Assembly (NCBI GenBank): GCA_029964075.1
Contig: CM057135.1
Location: 1,721,001-1,785,000, forward strand
Reading direction: 5' to 3'
Origin: Patiria pectinifera
Taxonomy: Eukaryota; Echinodermata; Asteroidea; Valvatida; Asterinidae
Length of the DNA stretch: 64,000 nucleotides
How positions within the stretch are numbered: position 1 is the first letter of the stretch; every line of letters begins with the position of its first letter. The notes beneath the pieces are model-generated. The model was not told where the DNA came from. It worked only from the letters and a program-made list of their open reading frames with translations, and did not search any database. The position numbers and the translations under genes were made by a program. Positions 1-10,872 of the stretch are shown piece after piece.

Positions 1-510
1 CGTGGCAGTGATCTCTCACCTTTCTAAATTTGTTGATTTTCATTTTGTATTCGAGGCATTTAGACTTTGTAAATCAATTCTTGTTTTCGTATTGATGTTC
101 TTTTATTTGTTTTTCTGTTTTTGGTGTTCTGGGTTTCTGGCACTGGCAGTTGCTCGAGTAATTGCTAGAAAATCCCTTAACGATTGGCCTGATCATATTC
201 ATCATTTATATAGATATATATCAATATAATTTTTTTAAAATATTTTTAAGAGGTCAGACTTTTGGATTTATAAGCAATCAGACTCATCGGCTGGTGAGAG
301 AGAGATCTTCAAGACGAGAGATATTGGGCCCCGGTTTTGGCCTGGGGCTGAGATTGAGGTATTGGGAGGGGGAGAGATATATTGGGGGAGGGATCTATTT
401 GGGGGAGGGGGATCATTGGGAGGAGGAGGGGAGGGGGCGGGGGCGGGGGATCATTGGGGAAGGGGGATAATGGGAGGGGTAAAGTCTGGTACCCTCCCCC
501 TCCTACTACT
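1..510 (-). mobile_element. Right-end remnant of a second Polinton-family element
   Basis: Bases 1-165 match 16908-17050 of the full Polinton-like element, the cysteine-rich part of DNA polymerase B read on the - strand. Bases 171-507 match 18391-18727, its right terminal region. The roughly 1.3 kb between these two blocks in the full copy is missing here, so this copy has an internal deletion joining the polymerase fragment to the terminus. It ends in CCTACTACT, whose reverse complement starts AGTAGTAGG, like the ends of the complete copy. The rest of the element lies left of the window. No intact gene survives. Confidence 0.8.
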
Positions 511-3182
511 ATTCATCTACTGTTACTTTTTTTAAACAACTAAGTTGATGATAAATTCTTGTTTAAATAAAAAAAAAATCATCAAATTATATTTTTTGAC
601 TAGAGGATTAAATGATTTCATAAAACCACGTGCTTTTATCTTTCCTGAAAATATTTGAACATTTAAAATGAAAGTTCAGTTTTGAATTGTGTTTGATGTC
701 TGCCCTTTTACCAGAATTTCAACTCATTGAAAGTACTGACAGTATTGGCTAGGGCATTTTGATACATAAATGGGGATTGAACATTACATCTCCCATGAAT
801 GCATCATTTTAATGGTCCTTAGTCATGGAAGCTGTAGTAATAATGGTTATGCAGGCGGAAAATGGGATAATTAGAGTAAAAACAAAATCAAGACAATTCC
901 TATACAATACTTATTTCAAAAAAAAAACATGCAAAATATACATGTATTGTAGCTTAAAGAGGTTGTGGAATGCTGAAAATCGTTTTGTTTTTTATATTTT
1001 AATATTGTAGAGTAGACCCATATATATCATAATGACAAACTCCTATTCTTTTCTAATGTGCGTTTATATGTTTATAAAACTGAAATTCATCGAGTAATTT
1101 GTTGGTCGGCGAGCGCATAATTGAAATCAACAGTCGTCGGGCTCTTCGTAAAATCAGAAAAAGAGTGACGTAATAAACAGGACTCGTTTATGCAACGACT
1201 GTTTACTGCTGCCTAACCCGCCCCGTCAGCACGTGTGACTCGCAGTCAAGCAGTGAAAAATCAACATTTTGTAAAAGACTCGCGGAGATTGATATTCCTT
1301 CCCATTGCTTAATTTTTGGATGAGAATATTAAACAAGGACACGGTGACCTCTGAGCTGTTCTTCCGTATAAATTTGAGCCCCAACTGCCCAAAAAAGAGA
1401 CCAGCGAAAACACGGATACTGCAGCTGGCCAGCTGAAAACGCCAGGCAACGCGGCTCTGATGAGTGGTAGGTCTGCGACGTTTGCGTGAAAAAAAAAACA
1501 CAGCTGTGTTTTATCCAAGGACTCAAAGTATTATGTTCATGATATTGAACATTTTTAGATCAGCATCAGCAGTCCTACCGCAACTTTCTTCGTGATTTAC
1601 AGACAATCTCAAACGTTATTCTGGTGAATATTCAGTCCAAAAAGACGACAAATTGTTTGGTTGTTTTCGAATTATACGCGCACGGCACGCATAACCATCA
1701 CGGCAGTGGATGTGGTCGACCGTGTCCAGAACTAATGTTGTACGGTTAGCAGCGTCGCGGGCCCCGGTCAAGTTCCTTGCGTTGCCTGGTGCTTTTTATG
1801 TATACGTTCGCCACAACAAATAGTACTCTTCTCTTTTCTTTCCTTGTGCATTTTAAACCTTGTTTTAACATCTTGAAACGATAATTACGAATATATTTGA
1901 ATTTTGAAATTGTTAACTTTATTGTTTACCAAAAAAAGCCGTAAAACAAAACGTGGCTACAAAAAAAGTAAAATTCATAAATCATTGTCACGCTCCGTTC
2001 ATAAAACTTAAAAATCTCTGGACTAAGGACATGTTCGGGATCCCCGTTGAAAACAAAATTCACTGGTCCTGAAATTTAACGAGCACTATCATTATTTTCA
2101 GTTCCTAATTAAGACTTTATTCAAGAAATTCCAGTGACAGAGAATGTGTCATTCGATCAAAAGAAGTTTTAGGGAAAATGGAGGCCCGTCACAATCAGCA
2201 CTAACGTAAGTAAAACTACGCGGTCCTTTTTCTACGCATTTACTGTGTGTGACAACGCGTGCGCGTATGCTGCGCAGATAATGGAGGGTCGAGGATACAT
2301 TTGAACGGCTCTACGGTTCTTCAAGATTGGCAATCATATGGACAAATGGTCCAAAACAGTCTTCCCTATAAATCATTAACAAATCATATCTCTATTATTT
2401 CTTGTCCAATTTCAACAAATCTCTTGAGAAAAGAAGACTCTTGCCGTACAAAATGTACAGTTCATGATCAGCGCTCTATCCGTTAATTTGGCTGAAATCC
2501 GATCTCGTGTTTCGCACGGTACCATTCGGACAAACTGCATGGCTACGGAGGATTATTATTCCTCCATGATGACACCCGGACGGGAAAGCTGGAAATTTAT
2601 TGCAAACAAAATGTGGTGTGATTACAGCCAGCGACTGACACAATTATAGGCATATAGGTTTGCCTTGGCCTAGTGCGTTCGCTACCCGTACACGTATTAA
2701 CAACGAATTATTTTGAAATTCCAACACCGTTTACCGGTGTCAAAATCTACGGTCCCAACGGCCGGGCCAGCGGCACAGTACACCCGTGAATTTCCTGCCA
2801 GCTTTACATAGCGCGTGTCATGGTGATACGATATGTGCAACGATCGAACGATGTTGATGTAACGCAGACATTTCTTACTATGGTTGGCCGTTGGGGCAAA
2901 CACAAAAGAATGATCCCCGATCTATAAATAAAATGATGTGTAACTATCAAAACACTGAATAATCAATAGAAAGTACCAAAATGTCAATGGAGATATCTTC
3001 CTATTAAATTCTGAACTTTCCCTTTAGATTTTTGGGGGTAAAAGCTGTTGCCAACTACAGTTGAATATATGGAGCATGTGGCTGCCCATACAAAATGTTG
3101 CTCAGTGTAACTGTAAACAAAGTCATGTCGTTGCGCGGAGTGATTTGCAAGTTTCGCCGGAACTACGCTGCATCGGGAGTCC
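511..3182. other. Unassigned AT-rich stretch
   Basis: I recognise no gene, RNA or transposon end here. Short open frames occur (for example 1226-1526 on -, 2259-2486 and 3061-3351 on +), but they show no known motif and no consistent exon structure. The stretch lies between the Polinton remnant and the presumed 5' end of the L1/Tx1-like LINE. Confidence 0.5.
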
Positions 3183-3192
3183 TGTTTATGAC
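3183..3192. repeat. Candidate LINE target-site duplication, left copy
   Basis: TGTTTATGAC is repeated at 21266-21275 immediately after the A-tail of the L1/Tx1-like LINE. A 10-base match exactly at the tail is unlikely by chance, but no independent evidence fixes the 5' end here. Confidence 0.55.
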
Positions 3193-3442
3193 GTCATGAT
3201 TTACTATGTTTTGTTTGCTGCCCCCAACGACGACTTTTACACAAATTGCACGCTCGGGTCGAAACGGGACCTGAAAAACAGCTCTCAAAAGTACCTTTTG
3301 TATTCATTTCATGACAGAAACAATAGTCGTTTTTATTTCATCACACCTTAGGCTACATATACCCGAAAAATGACGGAAATGTCTTCGAGCATTCCACAAC
3401 CTCTTTAAGTTATTGTTAATAACCAGCCAAGCAAACAGCGCA

Positions 3443-4130
3443 ATGCCTCCAAGACAGCGAGGGGGGGAAAACACTGGTTGCACGGCGGTAAATCATACCG
3501 CTGGCGTGGTCAACCCAGCGGATGACGACCCCGATGAATTTGGACGGCAGACTGAAGACGAAGACCCCAAGGAATTTGAAACCTTCGTCCGTTCAACACT
3601 GTCCAAGCTTGAAGATGGCTAACAACAGCTGGAGCTAAAGCTTGCTGCGTCCATCGAGTATAATAGTGAGCGAATCGTCAACCTTGAGAAGGCCAAGTCA
3701 GATCTTGAAAAAGATTTGAATTCACTGAATTCCGATGTTTCCTCCATGAAGACCTACTAGCCAAGCAGTCCTCAGAAATCAACAAACAAGAGAGATTTTC
3801 TCGTCGTAACAACTTTCGAGTTGTAGGAGTGGACAAAAAGCAGGGTGAGAACTGTACGACGTTGATAGAGAACATCCTGACCTCCGAGTTTGACTGGGGT
3901 GACGCACCGAGAATCGAACGCGCTCATTGGGACGGGCAAGGCAAGAACGGTAAACCACCACATGTCTTAGTGAAAATGCTGTCGTTTCAGGACAAGGTCA
4001 GGGCACTCGGGGAACACCGTTGACCTCACGGCGTCAGACCGGCAAGAAAAAGCAAGATGGAAGAAAGAGGTAAAGGCTCTCTACGAAAGGGGCATTAAAC
4101 TGAGATTCTCTGCAGGAAAATGAAGAACTG
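3443..4130 (+). pseudogene. LINE ORF1: coiled coil plus RRM-like domain, broken
   Basis: The frame opens with MPPRQRGGEN at 3443 and runs through an acidic stretch. A TAA at 3620-3622 interrupts it, and the same frame then continues as a heptad-rich helix (LEKAKSDLEKDLNSL), typical of the trimerising coiled coil of L1-type ORF1 proteins. After a frame change the segment at about 3800-4020 reads RRNNFRVVGVDKKQGENC and then RIERAHWDG and PPHVLVKM, the layout of an L1 ORF1 RRM (RNA chaperone) domain. In a live element this protein coats the LINE RNA. At least two stops and a frameshift make this copy nonfunctional. Confidence 0.7.
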
Positions 4131-4611
4131 ACAAAGGTGTTCCCTATGAGTTCAATTGAGATAACATGTATAGTTTGCCTTTCCCTCGAATGAGGGCTGT
4201 AACTTATATAAATGGCTAGGTTTTTGCATTTTCAATATGCCCAATATTACCATGTATTCTTTTAATTTGAGTGGAGCCCCTTTGGGGACAACAATGCGTT
4301 AATTTTGTTCATTTATTTTGTATTTAAGCCAAATAGGTGTCATTGGATGTTGTACAGGAATCACTTTGGAGTGGGGCACGTTGGGTGGGAGTCTTATTCT
4401 TTGGAATTACAAGGGGGTAGTATTCTTGCCATTCCGGGCTTTCTTTCATCCTACAATTACGCAACAAAAGATCAGCTCTTTGTACTTTTCTTTTGTACCA
4501 GTTGCTTACTTGTCGAATTTGCATACATTGACACGCTATGTGGCGTGAAGCTTACAGTGTATTACCTTTTGTTAATAAGTGGGTGTGATGAACAATAGTA
4601 GTACTTTATCG

Positions 4612-5962
4612 ATGGCCTCGATGAATTGCAGAGGTTTGCGAAATTATGCAAAACGCAGAGATGTTTTCATTTTTTTGAAAAGCAAGAAGTTTTCTAATTG
4701 TTGTTTACAAGGTGTACATTTTAACGAGGAAATGGAAGATTATGTGGCCAACTAATTGGGTCTTGAATGTTATTTTAGTTACACTAATTCTCGAGGTGAC
4801 GCTATTTTGTTTAATAATAATAGTTTTGAGTACATGGTTCATAATGTCAAGAAAGATGATAACGGTAATTTGCTGGTCCTTGATATTTAGATTGGCGACT
4901 TTTGTCTGTCACTTATCAATATTTATGGGCTAAAACAACGATGAGCCCAATTTTTATGATCATGTTTCCGATATTTTTCGTGACTTGAACAATTCCCACG
5001 CGATTTTATGTGGGGATTGGAATTTGATTCTTGATGTGAATTTAGATTGTGTGAATTATTTGCATGTCAATAACCCTTTGTCTAGAAACAGACTGTTTCA
5101 ATTATGTAACGATTTCGATTTAGATGATGTAGGGCGAATTCATAACCCTGATCTCCGCAAATGCACATGGAGACAGCATAATATACTCTTAAACAGTCTA
5201 GATTAGATTTTTTTTTCAGAGGAACTTAATTCCAAGTTAGTAAGTTGCGATATTAAGCCTGGTTATAGGTGTGATCATTCCTTAATTGATATCCAGTTTG
5301 ATTTTACCCATATGGAGCGAGGTCGTGGCTATGGGAAATTTAATAATTCTTTGCTTTCCGATCCCGCCTACCAAAGGCTGGTTAAAGACACGATCGTTCA
5401 AGTTGTGAAAGAATATGCAGCCTCTCCCTATCAACCTCGTATACTCAATAATGTTCAGCCCAGGGATATTCAGTTTACAATCACTGACCAGCTGTTTTTT
5501 GAAATGCTTCTTTGGGAAAATCGTTCCAAGACTATTTCTTTTGCTGCTTGGAAAAAGAAAGAAGCTGATAAAGCCGAGCGTAATCTGAAGTGTCAAATCT
5601 CTGTTTTGAATAATAAAGTGTCTGAAGGAGATCTTGAAGCAGTCGAAGCTCTCAATAATAAACAGGTTGATCTTATTCATTTGCGTCAGAATAAAATGGA
5701 AGGTGTTTTAATTAGGTCTAGGACTCGCTGGATGGAGCATGGAGAAAAACCTTCGAAATATTTTCCTAATCTAGAAAAACTTAATTTTGTTTACAAGTCC
5801 ATTAGTCGTATTGTTAAAGATGACAATTGTATTTTGACTCGAAGTGAGGATATTCTTTTATTCCTTTTGTGAGATTGATGCGGAGGTCGATTTAAAGCCT
5901 ATTTTTGCTGACGCAGATAGAAATGTACTTGCTGAGGAAATGCGTGATTGCATTGAAGGACC
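4612..5962 (+). pseudogene. LINE ORF2 N-terminal part: endonuclease and linker, broken
   Basis: Starts near 4612 with MASMNCRGLRNYAKRRD, the opening strand of an exonuclease-endonuclease-phosphatase-type LINE endonuclease. Later pieces show a Gly-Asp-Trp-Asn-Leu stretch (GDWNLILDVNLD, about 5030) and an Arg-Leu-Asp-like SRLDF near 5200, family landmarks for the metal-binding core. The linker at 5312-5872 (ERGRGYGKFNNSLL ... RTRWMEHGEKPSKYF) is the region between endonuclease and reverse transcriptase. The reading frame changes several times. The Polinton interrupts it at 5962, just after the codons for EGP. Confidence 0.75.
5958..5962. repeat. Polinton target-site duplication GGACC (left copy)
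   Basis: GGACC occurs at 5958-5962 and again at 18728-18732. Joining the LINE across the insertion restores a continuous reverse transcriptase reading at this point. Only 5 bases match exactly; the sixth is ambiguous. Confidence 0.75.
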
Positions 5963-6112
5963 AGTAAGTATAAGTGGAGGGTACCAATGATCCCCCTCTC
6001 CCCAATTACCCCCTCTCCCCTCCCCAAAATATATCTCCCTCCCCCCTCTCCAAATAGATCCCCCTCTCTCCAAATATATATATATCTCTCTCAAATATAT
6101 CTCTGTCTCGGA
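5963..6112 (+). repeat. Left terminal inverted repeat of the Polinton
   Basis: Matches the reverse complement of 18548-18727. After the AGTA(A/G)GTATAAGTGG start comes a purine/pyrimidine-biased stretch of CCCCTCTCC-type repeats and TATATC runs. Alignment fades near a shared CTCGGA-type block at about 6108. The two ends differ by small indels in the simple-sequence part. Confidence 0.85.
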
Positions 6113-6389
6113 GTTCTTGGGGGTTCTAGACTTTATAGGGACTCGGCCGAGCTCTTACTCCTCATATCAGTCACCGTCTTGTAGATCTCTACCTCTCTCA
6201 CAGCTCACAGCGACTGGTGCGCGAGTATACGGTCACTTATAAATAAATAAACAACGTTTCCTTAGGTTTACGAATCAAAGTTTGAACTTTATTAAAAACA
6301 TGTTACTTTAACAAAATATAATCTATAAACAGAGAAAATATTTTTAAATATTTAAAATCTACCATTTGTACACAGCATATAGAAAAGCA

Positions 6390-6665
6390 CATTGCAGTGT
6401 GCTTTTGACGCTGACATATAGAAAAGCACATTGCAGTGTGCTCTTATATTAAGATACTCTCGATACCCTTATGACATCATCGTTATATTAAGACGAGGAG
6501 AACTCTTAGTACCATTATGACATCATCGTTATATTTAGAGGAGAACTCTCAATACCCTTATGACATCATCGTTATATTAAGAGGAGGAGAACTCTCAGTT
6601 CCCTTATGACATCATGACTGTATTTAGACGAGGAGAACTATCGATACCCTTATGACATCATAATT
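6390..6665. repeat. Subterminal direct repeats with TGACATCA boxes
   Basis: Five copies of ATGACATCAT occur at 6471, 6517, 6560, 6606 and 6652, spaced 43-46 bp. Each is followed by a TTATAT-type stretch and GAGGAGAACTCTC. Just before them AGAAAAGCACATTGCAGTGTGCT is repeated twice. TGACATCA resembles a CREB/ATF half-palindrome. The array lies between the left terminus and the first gene, so it may be a promoter or protein-binding array; this role is inference. Confidence 0.7.
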
Positions 6666-6771
6666 ATATTTAGTGAGTGAGCGTTTTAGTCAATTTCTAT
6701 ATCATCATAAATACAACAAAATGGTACACTTTTAAGCTATTTTTAAAAAATATCTCGAGGTTTTTACACTA

Positions 6772-6957
6772 AAAAAATGGTATTAGCGGTACTTTGAAAA
6801 ATCGAGCTTGTGTGATAAGCCCGACTCAAGGTTATAAAGCCGCCTAGCCTCTTTTTCACAGGTTGCGATGGGTAGTCATCATCTGAAAAATTAGAGGTAA
6901 AATTGGCATTTACACTCCACGTTGTGTCACAAACATCACATAAACTAATGGGTGGCT
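6772..6957 (-). pseudogene. Possible small ORF remnant with a CxxC motif
   Basis: A stretch open on the - strand reads ISLCDVCDTTWSVNANF and then DDDYPSQPVKKRLGGF before a stop. The Cys-Asp-Val-Cys pair and the lack of stops over about 60 codons suggest a former small zinc-binding protein, but there is no start codon in frame and I do not recognise a family. The remaining sequence at 6958-7395 shows nothing I can assign. Confidence 0.25.
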
Positions 6958-7395
6958 AGACTTTGTGATCGTGTAGGTTTTATAGAGAACAAAATCAACA
7001 TGAAAACCTCAACTTGATCGCCAAACTTTAATGTTTAAAACCATTTACCTTTTGGCTGGTGACTGCAGGTTGAGCGTTTACGTCCACACCTATCGACATA
7101 TTATGTTGAAATGACACGAAATACTGAATTGCGAAATATTTTCTGGAATTTTCCAAAGCTCAATTTAGTACCTTATGTGCATTTAGCTATACAACCCGAG
7201 GACAATAGCCGGTATTTTCTAACAATACACAGGCATGAACTAGAACGGGGCCGCAAGTCTTTTGTATGATGTGACAGGTGAAGGCTATGACCGTGTCAGG
7301 TATGAAGCGCCGATGGTATGGATAGTATAAAATGAGCAAAAAGATATGGAGCGCCAATCGTACAATTTAATAAAAAAATAAATCATTTATAATAA

Positions 7396-7887
7396 ATGAA
7401 TCTTTTTCAGAGTGAAAACCTCGAGCTATCTGATAAAACAGATCAATGCGATCACCATATTATCATCGAGAATGGTTTCCTAATTTGTGAAAAGTGCGGT
7501 GAAATAGTCTCACGTTACTTTGATTTTTCGGCAGAAAATGCGCAAGAAGATCGTATCAATTGGTCCATTTTAAAGAGGAATCAAAAGAAAAGCCTGGAGA
7601 AACTGATTTTTCCGTGTGTCCAGAGCAAGATTCAGAAGACGTCCAAGAAACAATCAATAAATATAACGAGCTCGTTAATTACAAAACATTGAGGGTAAAG
7701 GGATGTGTTAAACGATCATTAATAGCCGTGTGTTTTTAGTATGTCGTTCGATTAGACAAAGAACGAGTTAGAGATTTATTTAAAGTGTCTCAAAATAAAT
7801 TTAATAAAGCACTAAAAAGACACGATGACCACTACAATAAAGGCGGGTCCGAGGGTGACGCCCTAAGAGGTGATATAGAGGTATAAC
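7396..7887 (+). pseudogene. TFIIB-like transcription factor, broken
   Basis: The first frame, from ATG 7396, has a zinc-ribbon pattern: CDHH followed after about 12 residues by CEKCG, then an acidic patch, as at the N terminus of TFIIB proteins. In a second frame, from about 7578, the coding resumes (PGETDFSVCPEQD) and leads into VKGCVKRSLIAVCF and VSQNKFNKALKRH, resembling a cyclin-fold repeat of TFIIB with its recognition helix. A frameshift at about 7540-7590 and a TAG at 7738-7740 break it. In an active element it would steer transcription of element genes, as viral TFIIB homologues do. Identification rests on motif layout, so it is moderately sure. Confidence 0.55.
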
Positions 7888-7931
7888 TCGGTGGATCGCT
7901 TTCATAATGTTTATTTACCGAGAATTCGAAT

Positions 7932-8600
7932 TTATAAGTTTTTCGATAAGAGATTTTTTTCTTTTGCCTGCCGTTCGTCTACCCGTTTTTTAACTTCTTT
8001 TTCGAAGTCTGAATCGTTTTTAATTTTTTGAAGCTTTGTGCTGGTTTTTGTTCTAATTGTTTGCTTAAGCTCGTTAAATTTTGCGAGCTCTCTCGTAATC
8101 AATATAAACCCTTCGTGCGATATATCTCCGTCGTTGATGGCTTGAGACACGTATTCTTCAATCGTGTTAAGTTTGGAGTCCGCTAATATTTTAACCTGGT
8201 CGTGCTTTTTCAGCTTGGCGGATTATCGCTTAGACGCGATTCTAAGCAGAAAATCTACACCAAAAGCACCCATAAACGTTCCTTCTAACACTAATCCAAC
8301 GGGGGCTGATACAATTCCAAAGATAGCGGGAATACTGACAGCTGCCGCTATAGCCCCCAATCCTTCTAATCCTAGCTCTACGTAATTAATAGTGTCGATC
8401 ATTTTCTTTATTTTTTTATAAGTACGCTCTCGGTGGTCTCTCTCTTTCAAGATTAAAGATCGAATCTCTTCAATCTTTTTAAGTCTGTACACTTTTGTTT
8501 CTTCGTTACTATTTAATCGGAGTACATCTCCAGAAATATCGGGGTATAATACCTTACTATCTATACTCGTGTTTTTAATATAAAAAGATTTTAAAATTAA
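7932..8600 (-). pseudogene. Uncharacterised Polinton protein with hydrophobic centre and coiled-coil tail
   Basis: One - strand frame runs from about 8600 to 7932. The N-terminal part is basic and helical (YRLKKIEEIRSLIL). Next comes a Gly/Ala-rich hydrophobic segment (LEGLGAIAAAVSIPAIFG and APVGLVLEGTFMG), then a charged helical tail ending KNLLSKNL. A single TAA at 8223-8225 interrupts it in frame, and the reading before and after is in the same register, so this is a nonsense mutation. No ATG was found for the start; upstream codons overlap the end of the next gene. I recall this layout from other animal Polinton-like elements. Function is unknown; membrane association is inferred from the hydrophobic segment. 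Confidence 0.55.
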
Positions 8601-9233
8601 AAGATCTCCAACTCTATCCCCATACTCACACCCTTGTTGTTGATGATCTGTCCTTTTTCACCTATGATTGAAAATGTCAGTTTGTCGATTATACCGTTTT
8701 TAAGTTTTTTGAAATCCTCGACTCTATCAGGCTCGGGTTCGCGCGTACCCATGGGTACGATTTTTAAGATGTCAGACGGAACACCATCGAGGAAATTTTC
8801 ACTCGTACTTAATTGCGGGCAGCGAATAAACAAACAATTAAACGGATTAACGTTGTAAGACCCTGTATACACCACTTTGGGTATCAGTCTTCCTTTGGGT
8901 AAATTAAGTAATCAAGAGACTTCTCTGTTTAAACGCCATTTGAGATTTACGTCGGTTACCACCAACGTCACCTTTTTGAGATTCTCTAAATATTCGAAAA
9001 CTTACCCCGGGTATATAATTTAAAATAAAATCGAACCAATCGACGTCGTACCACCCCGGTGTTATGGTGACCGAACCGGTGACTCCAGCTGGTAACGGCG
9101 CTAAAAGACTCGGAGAAATAAAATCTAAATTATCACCAGACACGATAAGACTCCCCCGTATTGTTACACCCGCTTGTCTAATTAATATAACCCTAGGTTT
9201 GCTTATTATACCTGTCACCCTCAAATCTAACTA
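8597..9233 (-). pseudogene. Fibre/minor-structural-type protein of the Polinton, C-terminal part
   Basis: The upstream frame (9224-8904) is beta-rich with TGSVTITPGWYDVDWFDFIL. The downstream frame (8875-8597) has LFIRCPQL, LDGVPSDILKIVPM and TFSIIGEKGQIINN, and ends GIELEIF. The two are out of register, and a TGA lies between them near 8913, so at least one frameshift and one stop separate them. The pattern of a short 'conserved beta strand, proline loop, terminal beta hairpin' resembles structural proteins I recall from cnidarian-type Polintons, but I cannot name the family. The end overlaps the next - strand gene. Confidence 0.45.
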
Positions 9234-9237
9234 ATAG

Positions 9238-10286
9238 TATTTGGTGACCCCGGATTAAATCTCACCCCAAAATAATCAAAACTTTGGAACTTCGGTTTAA
9301 CAGAAACTTATTTACAATTTATTTACAAACGATCTTGATGTCGAGAATAAAGTCTTACAGTACTTCTTCACCCTATCTTCGGTTTTGACAATTCTTTAAA
9401 TAGTATTCACTAGCTTTTTTACAATGATTTGCTTCCGTTAATTTCTTGATAAACACAATACAATAATCACCAATCAAAATCACTGACCAATATGTCTTCT
9501 TACACTTCTTTTGGATTTGAATTACAATTTTATATATTAATCCCCAAACAGTTCGTATTTACTACGGTGTTCAATAGAACTCCTTTGAGTTACTTGTAAC
9601 CCGTCGTTCAGCGACCCGACGGTTGATCTGGTGCTCACTGCTACTGCTAGGCTCAATGGTCCTCTGTCAGGGGAAATCCCTCAGATCAGGCAAAGCGGGT
9701 CAAGCAAAAGTCTGGTTGAAGGGGTCGGCCATGGTTATTGTTGGTTGCATAAACTTGAGCGGAGAGTCTGCGCCCATAGGTTGAATGTTGCTATAGTACA
9801 CCGACAATTCTGACCTGACGACTGGGTAGATGATGGATTTTGGCACTGAATTTTGCCAAACTGGAAGAAGGGTTCGATCCTAACTGAATTTTTAGGAATC
9901 GACCACGGGCCTGTCTCATACCAGGCCGTACCCCTAGGTCGTAAGCTGTCGGTCGGTTCACTCTCACACTGTCAAGCTCACTCTATCACAGCTCAAACAA
10001 CACTGATCATTCTTAACTCAATCACACGGACAACCATACAGACAAGTACCTAACCAGGACAATAACAAAGGATGGACGAACACGACAATAACCATGGCCG
10101 GTTTTTCGTAACATTACATAACACGAGCACTGCATTTCGCGAATGCGGGTCAGCACCGTATAAATTATAGTATTGTTCAACACCCTTTCGTGCGCGGGAC
10201 TTGGGAGAGTGCTGATTGGCTACAAGTTATCTACATATGTACATGCGTAGAGGCGCGTAGCAGGATTGATCGTGACAATACCCTCG
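9238..10286 (-). mobile_element. Possible solo LTR inserted in the Polinton
   Basis: This 1.05 kb segment has no coding sequence and splits the run of structural genes: on its upper side the - strand still reads SFINEGKKIALEYIEG in one frame, then stops making sense. Read on the - strand it begins TGTCACGATCAATCC and ends GGGGTCACCA, with a TATA-like stretch and AATAAA near the end, as in a gypsy-type LTR. I could not find a convincing target duplication, and there is no second LTR or tRNA-primer site, so a DNA transposon is also possible. Confidence 0.35.
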
Positions 10287-10289
10287 ATA

Positions 10290-10831
10290 TATTCTAGCGC
10301 TATCTTTTTACCTTCATTGATGAAGCTTTTTCTTTCAAATAAAGTTGTTATTAAAAAAATAATCGTATTGCGTTGTACGTCGGTTAGTGTTCTTTCTTGA
10401 CTTTTATTGTGTCAATTTCTTTGTCTTTCAATTATTTGTTCTATTTCTTTTCCGATCGATTCTAAAGCAGAGTCTAGTCTATCTTCTTCGTACGCTTCTA
10501 TAAGATCGTTTATAACTTTATTGAAAGTATTTTCGTCTCTAATTAAGAAGTCGTAGGGTATCTCAGGTATCAACGATTGAATAAAATATCTATCTGTTCT
10601 TACTTCTATATCTGAGTTAAACCGATCGTATCTTCTATCATCTTCGGTTCTTTCAGCTGGTCTCCCGTCTATATTTGTAAACCAATCAATCTCCGTGGCG
10701 CTGGAAATAATAAAATATCCGGGGTTAAACATCACCCTTTTTACGCGTACAGATTTTTGACCGTTTAGATTATCTACAACGTCTTCTAATTTAAACAACA
10801 GCTCATTTTGAAACAAGTGAAACGAATGCAT
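10290..10831 (-). pseudogene. Uncharacterised Polinton structural-type protein
   Basis: The intact part is 139 codons from 10831 (MHSFHLFQNELLFKLEDV) to a stop at about 10412. It is acidic with beta-type (VRVKRVMFNPGYFIISSATEIDW) and helical (EDRLDSALESIGKEIEQIIE) portions. A further - strand frame at 10340-10290 (SFINEGKKIALEYIEG) looks like its former C terminus or the next protein, cut by the insertion at 9238-10286. The gene is divergent from the + gene at 10873, with about 40 bp between the starts that must hold both promoters. I do not recognise the family. Confidence 0.45.
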
Positions 10832-10872
10832 TTATTTTAAAGTATTTTTATATTAAAACTGAAAGTAAAATA

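Noticed and set aside
1226-1526. Three overlapping - strand frames
   Set aside because: No motif, no exon structure, mutually overlapping; likely chance.
5987-6184. Pro-rich frame at the Polinton left end
   Set aside because: Reading of the terminal inverted repeat's CCCCTCTCC stretch.
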